From JAUPKT01 sp964427855 (GTDB taxonomy: Bacteria > Desulfobacterota > Desulfomonilia > Desulfomonilales > Desulfomonilaceae), in contig CAYRVH010000002.1 of NCBI GenBank assembly GCA_964427855.1, forward strand, positions 44,940 through 108,939: a stretch of 64,000 bases of DNA, read 5' to 3'. This document shows, piece after piece, positions 1 to 7,002 of the stretch; the stretch's first letter is position 1; each line of letters opens with the position of its first letter. The notes below the pieces were generated by a model, which made no database searches, was not told where the DNA came from, and was given only the letters and a program-made list of their open reading frames with translations. The position numbers and the translations under genes were made by a program.

Positions 1-935
1 TTAAGAAAGAGGTACTCCCGCCAGCCGTTCCGGTCATCTTCCTCACCGCACGCGAGGACTCACAGAGTCGGGAAAAAGGGCTGGAAGCCGGCGCGGTGGA
101 CTACATAACCAAACCCTACGACAGCCAAGAGTTGGCCATAAAGGTGAAGAACCATCTCGCGCTCTATGAAGCCCGCAAAGAGATTGAGAAACGAAACCGA
201 ATCATGGCTCGAGAGATGGAGATGGCGTCTCAACTGCAAAACTCCCTCTTGCCTCAGGAATTCCCCAGGTGCGACCGAGTCGATTTTCACGTGGTCTATC
301 TGCCGGTTTCCAAGGCAGGGGGCGATTTCTATGACGCAGTGGAGCTGCCGGACGGGTACCTCGGTTTTGCCCAGGTGGATGTGTCGGGACATGGAGTTTC
401 AGCTGCAATGATTGGGGCAATGTTCAAAATGGCATTCCAATCGTTTGCCAGGGCAACCCTTTCGCCGGCGAGGCTCATTGCAGAGTTAAATGATTCTCTT
501 GTCGGCATTCTCCCAGACGCCGATTTTCTCACGGTCTTTTACGGCGTACTCCACAAAAGTGGTCTTGAACTGGTATTCACCAATGCAGGCCATCCGCGAC
601 CATTGGTCTATCGCAAACAAAATAAATCGCTTGAGGAGCTTGACGTAGGGGGGCCCCTCCTGGGGGCTTTCCCGGGGATGTATTATGAGGAGGGGACTGT
701 TCTCTTGAAATCAGGAGACAGATTGCTTGTGTTTACTGATGGCGTCACAGAAGCCGCAAAAAGCTCAGATAAGAATGCATTTTACGGGGAGGATAGATTG
801 AGGAAGGTCTTTGTCGAAAGCTGCGAGATCGAGCCTGAGCGGGCCCTCCCCTACATCATGAGAGACCTCGAGAATTTCAGGGAGGATACCACGTTTGACG
901 ACGACGTCACCATGATTCTTGCGGTCGTGAAGTAG
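1..935 (+). CDS. Response regulator with PP2C/SpoIIE-type phosphatase domain (5' partial)
   Basis: The reading frame is open from base 3, so the gene starts upstream of the window; 310 residues are visible. The first ~35 residues are the end of a CheY-like receiver: a hydrophobic strand ending in FLTAR (switch Thr) and the conserved Lys in TKPYD. A coiled linker (LALYEARKEIEKRNRIM) leads to a PP2C-like phosphatase with the metal-binding GGDFYDAVEL, DVSGHGVSAA, TNAGHPRPLV, FTDGVTEA and DDVTMI motifs. Such RsbU/SpoIIE-type enzymes dephosphorylate a STAS protein, here probably the product of the gene at 1071. The phosphorylation site of the receiver lies outside the window. Family assignment is firm; the target is inferred from gene order. 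Confidence 0.93.
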   Translation, partial: KKEVLPPAVPVIFLTAREDSQSREKGLEAGAVDYITKPYDSQELAIKVKNHLALYEARKEIEKRNRIMAREMEMASQLQNSLLPQEFPRCDRVDFHVVYLPVSKAGGDFYDAVELPDGYLGFAQVDVSGHGVSAAMIGAMFKMAFQSFARATLSPARLIAELNDSLVGILPDADFLTVFYGVLHKSGLELVFTNAGHPRPLVYRKQNKSLEELDVGGPLLGAFPGMYYEEGTVLLKSGDRLLVFTDGVTEAAKSSDKNAFYGEDRLRKVFVESCEIEPERALPYIMRDLENFREDTTFDDDVTMILAVVK

Positions 936-1070
936 AAGCCATTCGCCTTGTTCGTCCCGTGAAGGGGCTGTCATTGAACGCAAGGAGATTTGCCGAGAAA
1001 CATACAAAAGAAGACCGTTTCACGAATAGTCTGGACTCACCCACATGCGCGCCAGGAAGGAGACATGTTT

Positions 1071-1403
1071 ATGCAAGTACAAGCGAAAAACGGAGTTACC
1101 GTTATATCCATGGACGAGAGATTTGACGCCACAGTGGCCCAAAAACTTAAGGACACGGTAAAAAGCCTTGCTGAGCGAGCACAGACAAAGCTCGTCATTG
1201 ATCTCTCGCAAACGAGATTCATCGACAGCTCAGGATGCGGCGCCCTCGTTGCCTCGCTGCGGGTCCTCATGAAAAACAAAGGCGATATGAAAATAGCTGG
1301 CCCATCGGCCCAGGCCAGATCGCTCTTTCAATTGACGCGGCTAAATCGCGTCTTCGAGATTTATGACTCGCTGCCGGAAGCGTTGAAATCTTTTTCGTCA
1401 TAG
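1071..1403 (+). CDS. STAS-domain anti-anti-sigma factor (SpoIIAA/RsbV type)
   Basis: The 110-residue product is essentially one STAS domain. The motif SQTRFIDSSGCGALVASL carries the serine that is phosphorylated by the cognate HATPase kinase and dephosphorylated by a PP2C enzyme in this family. I chose ATG 1071 because GGAAGGAG at 1055-1062 sits 8 bases upstream; an ATG at 1065 is too close to it. The phosphatase lies 135 bases upstream and the kinase-like gene 66 bases downstream, so all three parts of a partner-switching module are adjacent and co-oriented. No sigma factor gene is in view, so the final output is unknown; in several Gram-negative lineages such modules control other targets. 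Confidence 0.92.
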   Translation: MQVQAKNGVTVISMDERFDATVAQKLKDTVKSLAERAQTKLVIDLSQTRFIDSSGCGALVASLRVLMKNKGDMKIAGPSAQARSLFQLTRLNRVFEIYDSLPEALKSFSS

Positions 1404-1469
1404 GGGGAGCGTGTGCCTCGTCTGACATGCGTGTGCCCCCTCCAATAATTTCTGACGAGGAATAAGTTC

Positions 1470-1922
1470 ATGAGGTCAAACTTCTCGTTAAAAATTGAGG
1501 TGCCGGCCAAGATATTCATGCTCCGGCCGCTGGGTTTTTTTGTTCGATCCCTCATTGAGCAGTTAGCGGACAATTGCGACGCCACCGAGATGATCGATAG
1601 GGTGGAGCTGGCTTTCAGCGAGGCATTCACCAATATCTGTCGCCACGCCTATGGCGTCACGCGTGAGGGCCCTGCGATCATTGAAATAAACGCGAGCGGT
1701 GATGAACTTATCTTTGTCTTTACAGACTTTGGTCAAGGATTCAACCCAGAAAATGTGGCGCCACCAAATTTAGACGAACCACGCGAGGGGGGACTGGGGT
1801 TATGGCTCATGAAACAGGTCATGGACGAATTTAATTATCAGTCCCAGCCTGACGGAAGAAATGTCCTCACCCTCAAGAAAAATATGATTAAATCAGGCGC
1901 CGCGTCTGCCAAAACAACCTAA
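1470..1922 (+). CDS. HATPase-type anti-sigma factor / serine kinase (RsbW/SpoIIAB-like)
   Basis: The 150-residue product has a single GHKL ATPase domain: an N-box with ELAFSEAFTNICRHAYG, a G1 box FTDFGQGF and a G2 box EGGLGLWLMKQVMDEF. There are no membrane segments and no histidine kinase dimerisation domain, which is the layout of RsbW/SpoIIAB kinases that bind a sigma factor or another partner and phosphorylate a STAS protein. The start ATG is preceded by GACGAGGAAT. It follows the STAS gene at a short distance and likely shares its transcript. The stop overlaps by 4 bases with the stop of the convergent gene at 1919. Confidence 0.9.
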   Translation: MRSNFSLKIEVPAKIFMLRPLGFFVRSLIEQLADNCDATEMIDRVELAFSEAFTNICRHAYGVTREGPAIIEINASGDELIFVFTDFGQGFNPENVAPPNLDEPREGGLGLWLMKQVMDEFNYQSQPDGRNVLTLKKNMIKSGAASAKTT

Positions 1923-3028
1923 CTGCTCCTGCACGATGGTTGCAGAATGAACTCGCGGTCAGAGGTTTCAACGAGCTCCAGCCCCCAAAGACAGAGAAAA
2001 TCTTTCAATGGCCTCCCAAGAATCAAATCCAAAACCTCTTCTGCCATCGAAAATGTCTCCATCACGAATTGACGCGCCATATGGTCATATCTCAGCAGCT
2101 CCAGTACGTCCTGGACGCTGTGACCCCGCGTTGCCTCAAGACGCTCCAAGGCGTGTGTCCACTTCTCTAACGAACAACGCTCCTCGTGAGCGCTTATGAC
2201 GTCCCAGAGAGGCTTTATCGGTCTAAAAATGGCTCCTCGGGTGATGTACTCCGCACGAACGCTCGTCATGCGCCCTGGGTTCCAACATTCCTGCAGCCGG
2301 CACTGCAAGGGTCTGTTCTCGTAGATGGAACAAAGACCGTCTAGACCCCGGTAAAACATGCAGCGGGTTGTTCCGCCGGCGCTGCGGATTTTGATAATTT
2401 CATGCGGGAGCGAGACCGCTTTGTCTTCAAATGAATTGAAGGCGATTTCACCTTTGCGGATTGTGTAAAGGTGCTCCGGCCGGAGAATTTCCTGACGAAG
2501 AAGCCCCATGTCCTCCATCACAAGGGTAGGGGAGTCCTTCTTGCAACAGGTCCCACATTTCAAACAGTATGGTCTGGTCTGATAAGCTGCTGAAACGAGC
2601 GCTTGTCGCACTTTGTCCCACACACGTCGTTCGGAATCTCCACTCTGTTCTGCGCGTGCAATCTCCTGGAGCTCTGTCTTGACACGCTCGATTAAGTCCC
2701 TGGGGTCAATTCGAGCCCTCGTCTGCCATATCGCGGTTCTCGCTTCTTCGATAAGGGCGCTGGAGAAAAAGTCCCATTCTTGTCTATTTTTCTTGTCTAT
2801 CAAATTGGTAATGCCTCGCGTTCCCAGGGTCCGCCCTGAATCAGACGCCGCCAAGATTAACGGTCGCGCTGATTCAAATGTCATCTGCAGCGCGCTGAAG
2901 AGCGGGTAACTCCGCAAGTGAACGTGATATATTCCGTGCGCGGCCGCAGTACGGACCATGCTATTGTAGTTGACCATAGCCTGGTTCCATGCCAGGATCA
3001 AGACCGTCCTGGAAAAAAAGGCGCTCAT
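1919..3028 (-). CDS. YkgJ-family cysteine cluster protein
   Basis: The product has 369 residues. Its middle carries the CxxCxxCC-type signature (CLKCGTCCKK) followed about 75 residues later by CSIYENRPLQCR and ECW, the set of cysteines typical of the YkgJ/UPF0153 zinc- or iron-chelating family. The regions on both sides (about 150 residues before, 110 after) are not ones I recognise. The family is biochemically poorly defined. The start lies only 20 bases from the start of the divergent hisD-like gene, leaving almost no room for two promoters, so transcription signals must lie inside one of the genes or the hisD-like start is at 3079. Confidence 0.8.
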   Translation of the reverse strand: MSAFFSRTVLILAWNQAMVNYNSMVRTAAAHGIYHVHLRSYPLFSALQMTFESARPLILAASDSGRTLGTRGITNLIDKKNRQEWDFFSSALIEEARTAIWQTRARIDPRDLIERVKTELQEIARAEQSGDSERRVWDKVRQALVSAAYQTRPYCLKCGTCCKKDSPTLVMEDMGLLRQEILRPEHLYTIRKGEIAFNSFEDKAVSLPHEIIKIRSAGGTTRCMFYRGLDGLCSIYENRPLQCRLQECWNPGRMTSVRAEYITRGAIFRPIKPLWDVISAHEERCSLEKWTHALERLEATRGHSVQDVLELLRYDHMARQFVMETFSMAEEVLDLILGRPLKDFLCLWGLELVETSDREFILQPSCRSS

Positions 3029-3048
3029 CTTGCTGCGTGAGGTGAAAA

Positions 3049-4371
3049 GTGAATATACGTTTTTTTGTTGTATCTCAAATGGATACGGCCTTCCGGCACC
3101 GTCTTTGCCAACGGACCGCGGTTGATCTTCGCCATCTCGTGAGCCTTGTAGAACCCTTGGTGCAACGTGTACGCTCAGAGGGAGATCGCGCAGTGTCCCA
3201 ATTGACCAGGGAATTCGATGGCGCTGACATCGCCCCAGGGCGCTTTAGGGTTGACGCTGCGGCAATGGGAGCTGCGCTCCAAGCCCTGTCTCCTCAGCTG
3301 AGGGAGGCGCTGGAAATCTCCATCGCCAACATCAAGCGTTTTCATGAAAAGCAGCAGGAACAAGGGAGTTGGCAGACGCTCGTGGCGCCCGGCATCCTCG
3401 CAGGTGAAAAAGTGGTGCCCATTCCGTCAGCGGGCCTCTATATCCCGCGAGGAAAGGGCTCCTTCCCATCCATGATGATGATGGCAGGAGTTCCTGCAAA
3501 GGTAGCGGGCGTTGAACGCGTCGTTGTCGTGACGCCCCCAGATCGTCAAGGAGCCGCAGACAGTGCGACGTTGGCTGCCGCCTGCCTCCTTGGAATTGAT
3601 GAGATTTACTGTGTAGGCGGCGTCCAGGCCATATCTGCGCTCGCCTTCGGAACCGAAAGCATACCAAAGGTGGCAAAAATTGTGGGGCCGGGCTCAGGCT
3701 ACGTCATGGCCGCGAAACAACTCGTGTCTCCTTATGTGGATACAGGCCTTCCTGCTGGTCCTAGCGAGGCCATCATCTTGGCAGACGACACGGTGGACCC
3801 CGAAACCGCAGCCACCGATCTCCTCATAGAGGCGGAACACGGGAGCGACTCGTCCGCGTTTCTGTTGACGACGTCTGCTGTAATGGCCCAAGCTGCCCTG
3901 CAATTGATACCTTCCTTCGTATCGAAACTGCCGGAGCCCCGACAAACATTCTGCAGACACGTGTTGGAAAACAACGGGGGAGTCCTCCTCGCCAAAGACA
4001 TGCATGAAGCGATTGCTTTTATAAATGAGTTCGCGCCGGAGCATCTGCAAATCCTGACCAAAGACCCTGCTTCTGTGCTCGACAAGGTGAAATGCGCCGG
4101 CGAGGTCCTCCTCGGGTATTTCACCCCCAGTACGCTTGCAAACTATTCGTTGGGGCCTAATGCTATCCTGCCCACATCGGGCTTTGCAAGAACGTGGTCG
4201 AGTCTTTCAGTGAGGGATTTTACGAGAAGAATGTCCTTCGCGATGGTCGATGAAAGGGCTTTCCGAGACCTCGCGCCCCACACAGCGAGGCTTGCCCGTT
4301 ACGAAGGATTTCCCGCGCATGCAACGGCATTGACCTTTCGGTTGCAGAGGCTGGCAGGAGATTGCAGCTAA
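3049..4371 (+). CDS. HisD-family NAD-dependent dehydrogenase, probably not histidinol dehydrogenase
   Basis: The 440 residues match the whole HisD fold: VGPGSGYV, LPAGPSEAIILADD, EFAPEHLQI and LPTSGFA motifs. By hand alignment with E. coli HisD, the general base/acid pair is kept (E331, H332), as are two zinc-site histidines (H264, H424). However, Gln259 is replaced by E261, the zinc ligand Asp360 by N365 and the substrate-binding His367 by A372. No other his gene is nearby. These changes argue for a paralog acting on another alcohol, as known for the HisD-like sulfopropanediol dehydrogenase HpsN. GTG 3049 has TGAGGTGA just upstream; ATG 3079 is the alternative start. Confidence 0.85.
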   Translation: MNIRFFVVSQMDTAFRHRLCQRTAVDLRHLVSLVEPLVQRVRSEGDRAVSQLTREFDGADIAPGRFRVDAAAMGAALQALSPQLREALEISIANIKRFHEKQQEQGSWQTLVAPGILAGEKVVPIPSAGLYIPRGKGSFPSMMMMAGVPAKVAGVERVVVVTPPDRQGAADSATLAAACLLGIDEIYCVGGVQAISALAFGTESIPKVAKIVGPGSGYVMAAKQLVSPYVDTGLPAGPSEAIILADDTVDPETAATDLLIEAEHGSDSSAFLLTTSAVMAQAALQLIPSFVSKLPEPRQTFCRHVLENNGGVLLAKDMHEAIAFINEFAPEHLQILTKDPASVLDKVKCAGEVLLGYFTPSTLANYSLGPNAILPTSGFARTWSSLSVRDFTRRMSFAMVDERAFRDLAPHTARLARYEGFPAHATALTFRLQRLAGDCS

Positions 4372-4967
4372 CGGCGTGACTCAACTTTCCTGCTGCAGCT
4401 TTCAAGAGTGCTTGATGAATGGGAGCCTATATGTCGTGGGTGTTATGCCTCACCACCCATGAAAGCATGGGAGAGGCGGGAGACATTACGATCGTAACAC
4501 TGGATGCGGCGCGGCGCACGCGAGATATCGTCCAGGGGATTGTGCCGCGATCCCTGTGTCTCCAGGATCGTAGCGACGCAACCCTCGACGCCTCAACTGG
4601 CGATTGCCTGTATAACGGTGCTCAGAAATACGCACTAAATCGCCGACGCGCCGCTTGTTTCGACACAAATGTAAAAAATTGGTCCAGGCTTTCGAGTGGG
4701 AAAAGGCCGCAATCGACTTCCGCAGCCTTTCGTTTTATCCTTTCTCACATTATTCCATTTTGTCATTTCGAGGGCCCGAGAAATCTTGCCCCCAACATGA
4801 AGATTTCCCAGTCGCCGCCTCTCACTTCGTGCCGACCCCGCTCCCTGCAAATGACAAGAGTTGGACTCTCCTGGCTCCTATCGAGATTTTTGAGACGACT
4901 CGCGTACTCTATGAGGCGGACCTCATTCCGACATAAATTTCGAGAACTAGCATTTGGAGCGTGATTT
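4372..4967 (+). other. Intergenic stretch between hisD-like gene and SDR gene
   Basis: About 600 bases without a convincing gene. A possible 181-codon frame at 4419-4964 exists, but it runs straight through the palindromic repeat at 4761-4856, has no recognisable domain and a composition (many Arg, Ser, Pro) typical of non-coding frames. I treat the stretch as non-coding. The only structured element I see is that repeat. Confidence 0.6.
4761..4856. repeat. Degenerate palindromic intergenic repeat (TGTCATTTCGAG family)
   Basis: The ends TGTCATTT (4761-4768) and AAATGACA (4849-4856) are exact inverted repeats, and an inner pair GAGAAATCTT (4778-4787) / AAGATTTCCC (4800-4809) forms a second stem with one mismatch. 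The motif TGTCATTTCGAG...GAGAAATCT is a widespread REP/MITE-like intergenic repeat of bacterial genomes. The right half is diverged, so this is probably an old, immobile copy. Confidence 0.6.
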
Positions 4968-5744
4968 ATGGGAAACGACGTGATTCAAGAGGTTAAATGT
5001 GAGAGATTCCAAGGCCGTGTGGCTGTGGTGACCGGGGCCGGCCAAGGGATCGGGCAGGCAACCGCGTACCGCTTGGCAAAAGAAGGGGCGAAAATAGCCG
5101 TCCTTGATCGAAACGGAGAAACCGCGTCTCGCACCTGCAGCGCGATCACAAATTTTGGAGGGATAGCTCACCCTTTTATGGTGGACGTGGCCCATTCGGA
5201 TAAAGTGGCTGAAACGGTGAAAGAGGTGATCGAGACCTTTGGGATGATAGATGTTCTCGTCAATAATGCAGGGTTTGACAGGCCTGGCGGTTTCTTGAAG
5301 ATCTCGCCCGACGACTTCCACGATGTCTGGCGCGTGCACGTATTAGGCGCAATCAATTGTTGTATGGCGACGGCGCCGTGGATGATCGAGCGCGGCTATG
5401 GAAGCATCGTCAATGTGTCATCCATCTACGGACGAGTCGGTTCAAAGGGGGAGTCCGCTTACAGCTCGGCCAAAGCAGCGCTGATTGGCCTGACGAAATC
5501 CCTGGCGCGTGAATGGGGTGCAAAGGGTGTAAGAATCAATGCGATCCTCCCCGGCCTTACTGATACCCCGACTATACGAGAACGCATGCACCCCAAGTTC
5601 AAGGAAGTCATCGTGGCTGAGACGCCTTTGGGCAGGATAGCAGAACCTTCGGAAATTGCGGCTGCTATCGCATTTCTCGCGTCTGACGATGCAAGTTTTG
5701 TCACCGGCGCGGCCATCGAGGTGACGGGTGGCTGGAACCTCTAG
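4968..5744 (+). CDS. Short-chain dehydrogenase/reductase (FabG-like)
   Basis: A classical SDR of 258 residues: the NAD(P)-binding TGAGQGIGQAT, the NNAG structural motif, the catalytic set with Ser in VNVSSIYG and Tyr-Lys in YSSAK, and the C-terminal FVTGAAIEVTGGW. It resembles 3-oxoacyl-ACP reductase FabG, but no other fatty acid synthesis gene is nearby, so the substrate cannot be read from context. Asp at the end of the second strand (AVLDRNG) suggests NAD rather than NADP preference. It is co-oriented with the HisD-like gene 600 bases upstream, which may or may not be a functional link. ATG 4968 follows GGAGCG. Confidence 0.9.
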   Translation: MGNDVIQEVKCERFQGRVAVVTGAGQGIGQATAYRLAKEGAKIAVLDRNGETASRTCSAITNFGGIAHPFMVDVAHSDKVAETVKEVIETFGMIDVLVNNAGFDRPGGFLKISPDDFHDVWRVHVLGAINCCMATAPWMIERGYGSIVNVSSIYGRVGSKGESAYSSAKAALIGLTKSLAREWGAKGVRINAILPGLTDTPTIRERMHPKFKEVIVAETPLGRIAEPSEIAAAIAFLASDDASFVTGAAIEVTGGWNL

Positions 5745-5770
5745 AGAAACGCCGCTGACCGTATTGAAGC

Positions 5771-5786
5771 CGAGGGAAAACCCTCG
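5771..5786. terminator. Short hairpin between convergent genes
   Basis: CGAGGG (5771-5776) and CCCTCG (5781-5786) enclose an AAAA loop in the 55-base gap between the stops of the SDR gene and nrdG. The stem is perfect and could be lengthened by G-C pairs, but neither side has a clear run of T, so termination function is only a possibility. Confidence 0.35.
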
Positions 5787-5799
5787 TGCCGTTTCAGTA

Positions 5800-6591
5800 C
5801 TAACAGTCCGCCTGAAGAGTCGCTCCGAGAAAAGTAGTTTTCTCTCGACAGTCCTCTGCGCCTTGCGCTGAATAGGGCCACCGACATTGCTTTGACCGGC
5901 GCCGCACTTCATAGCAAGCCCGAATCCTAAGAAATCTCTCTTCGGGAAATTCAGGAAGCCCAGAGAGCAACGGATCGAGAGTTGTTCCATTGCGGAACCG
6001 TTGTACGAGAAAGGCGTCTACGTCTCCCAAACTGCGTCGAATTTCGTGGAGTTCTCTCTCGGCGACAAGACCGGGAACCACGGTGGTACGGAAGACGACT
6101 TCGATGGAGGACCTTTTGAGTATATCTATGCTCCGTTGCACGGTCTCAGGATTCACGGGGGTACCCGCAACAAGGGAATAGCGACGCCGGTCTAAAGGCG
6201 CCTTCACATCCATAAACACTGCGGCCACCAAATCGTTTTCTATCAGCCGCTCGAGCAGAGATGGATTGGACCCATTGGTATCGAGTTTGACGTGAATGTT
6301 GCGTTGGCGCAACAGAGAGAGAAAGTCTGGCAAGGCTCGCCGAGCTGTTGGTTCTCCGCCGGTCACGGTGACGCCGTCAATCCACCCCCTTCTCGATTCG
6401 ATGCTCGAAAGGATGGCTTCCAGAGAAAGGTCCTCCAACGTATCAGGATAAAGCACCAACGAGCTGTTATGGCAGTAAGGACAGCGGAACGTGCAACCGC
6501 CGAAGAAGACCACCGAACAGATTTTATCCGGCCAATCCACGAATGACGTCGCCGTGTAGCCTTTAATGCCAAAATAAGAGTCGTCTTTCAT
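5800..6591 (-). CDS. nrdG: Anaerobic ribonucleotide reductase activating protein (radical SAM)
   Basis: The 263-residue product has the radical SAM CxxxCxxC motif (C33, C37, C40 in GGCTFRCPYCHN), TGGEPTAR and a strand motif KLDTNGSNP, all typical of the NrdG/PflA activase group. It generates the glycyl radical on NrdD. It lies downstream of the glutaredoxin-like gene and nrdD on the same strand, which supports one operon. The last ~45 residues are Arg- and Cys-rich and do not look like the usual end of the family, whose members are often near 230 residues; a late frame change is possible but not shown. Confidence 0.93.
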   Translation of the reverse strand: MKDDSYFGIKGYTATSFVDWPDKICSVVFFGGCTFRCPYCHNSSLVLYPDTLEDLSLEAILSSIESRRGWIDGVTVTGGEPTARRALPDFLSLLRQRNIHVKLDTNGSNPSLLERLIENDLVAAVFMDVKAPLDRRRYSLVAGTPVNPETVQRSIDILKRSSIEVVFRTTVVPGLVAERELHEIRRSLGDVDAFLVQRFRNGTTLDPLLSGLPEFPEERFLRIRACYEVRRRSKQCRWPYSAQGAEDCREKTTFLGATLQADC

Positions 6592-6687
6592 CTCACAAAG
6601 CCAACCTCTTTCCGCGACCAGAGCGATAACCGGCCTTTTCGCCCTCAGGGCGCGACGCCGCTGGGTATTACTAATTTCGACCTCACC

Positions 6688-6942
6688 TCATACAGCGAGT
6701 CCTTCTAGATATTTCCGAATATGCCCCACGCCGGTGATAATTTCTCGATTCTCCGCCACCAATATCGGCAGCTGTTTTTCCGACAGCGAGACGCACTCGT
6801 AATAGGCAAGCATGGCAAGCGCCTCGGGATCGTCGCCATTTAACTGCAGCACTTTGAGTCCGTCGATGGAATCAAGGTTTACGTTTTTCTTCACCCAATC
6901 ACATTTGCCGCAACCTTCTTTCGTGAACAGTACCGTCATCAT
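6688..6942 (-). CDS. Glutaredoxin/NrdH-like thiol protein
   Basis: An 84-residue thioredoxin-fold protein with an N-terminal redox motif C-G-K-C (FTKEGCGKCDW) and the cis-Pro region KQLPILV. Its position between nrdD and nrdG suggests that it supplies electrons to, or is co-regulated with, the class III ribonucleotide reductase; class III enzymes classically use formate but some use thioredoxin-like reductants. Two successive ATG codons are possible starts; GGAGAGGG lies just upstream and favours the second (6939). Confidence 0.82.
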   Translation of the reverse strand: MMTVLFTKEGCGKCDWVKKNVNLDSIDGLKVLQLNGDDPEALAMLAYYECVSLSEKQLPILVAENREIITGVGHIRKYLEGLAV

Positions 6943-7002
6943 CCCTCTCCTACAATAATGTGCAATACGTCAAAAGTTACCTATTCAAGTAGGTCTTCAT
7001 GC

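Noticed and set aside
4419..4964. 181-codon frame on the plus strand
   Set aside because: Runs through a palindromic repeat, has no domain and a non-coding composition.
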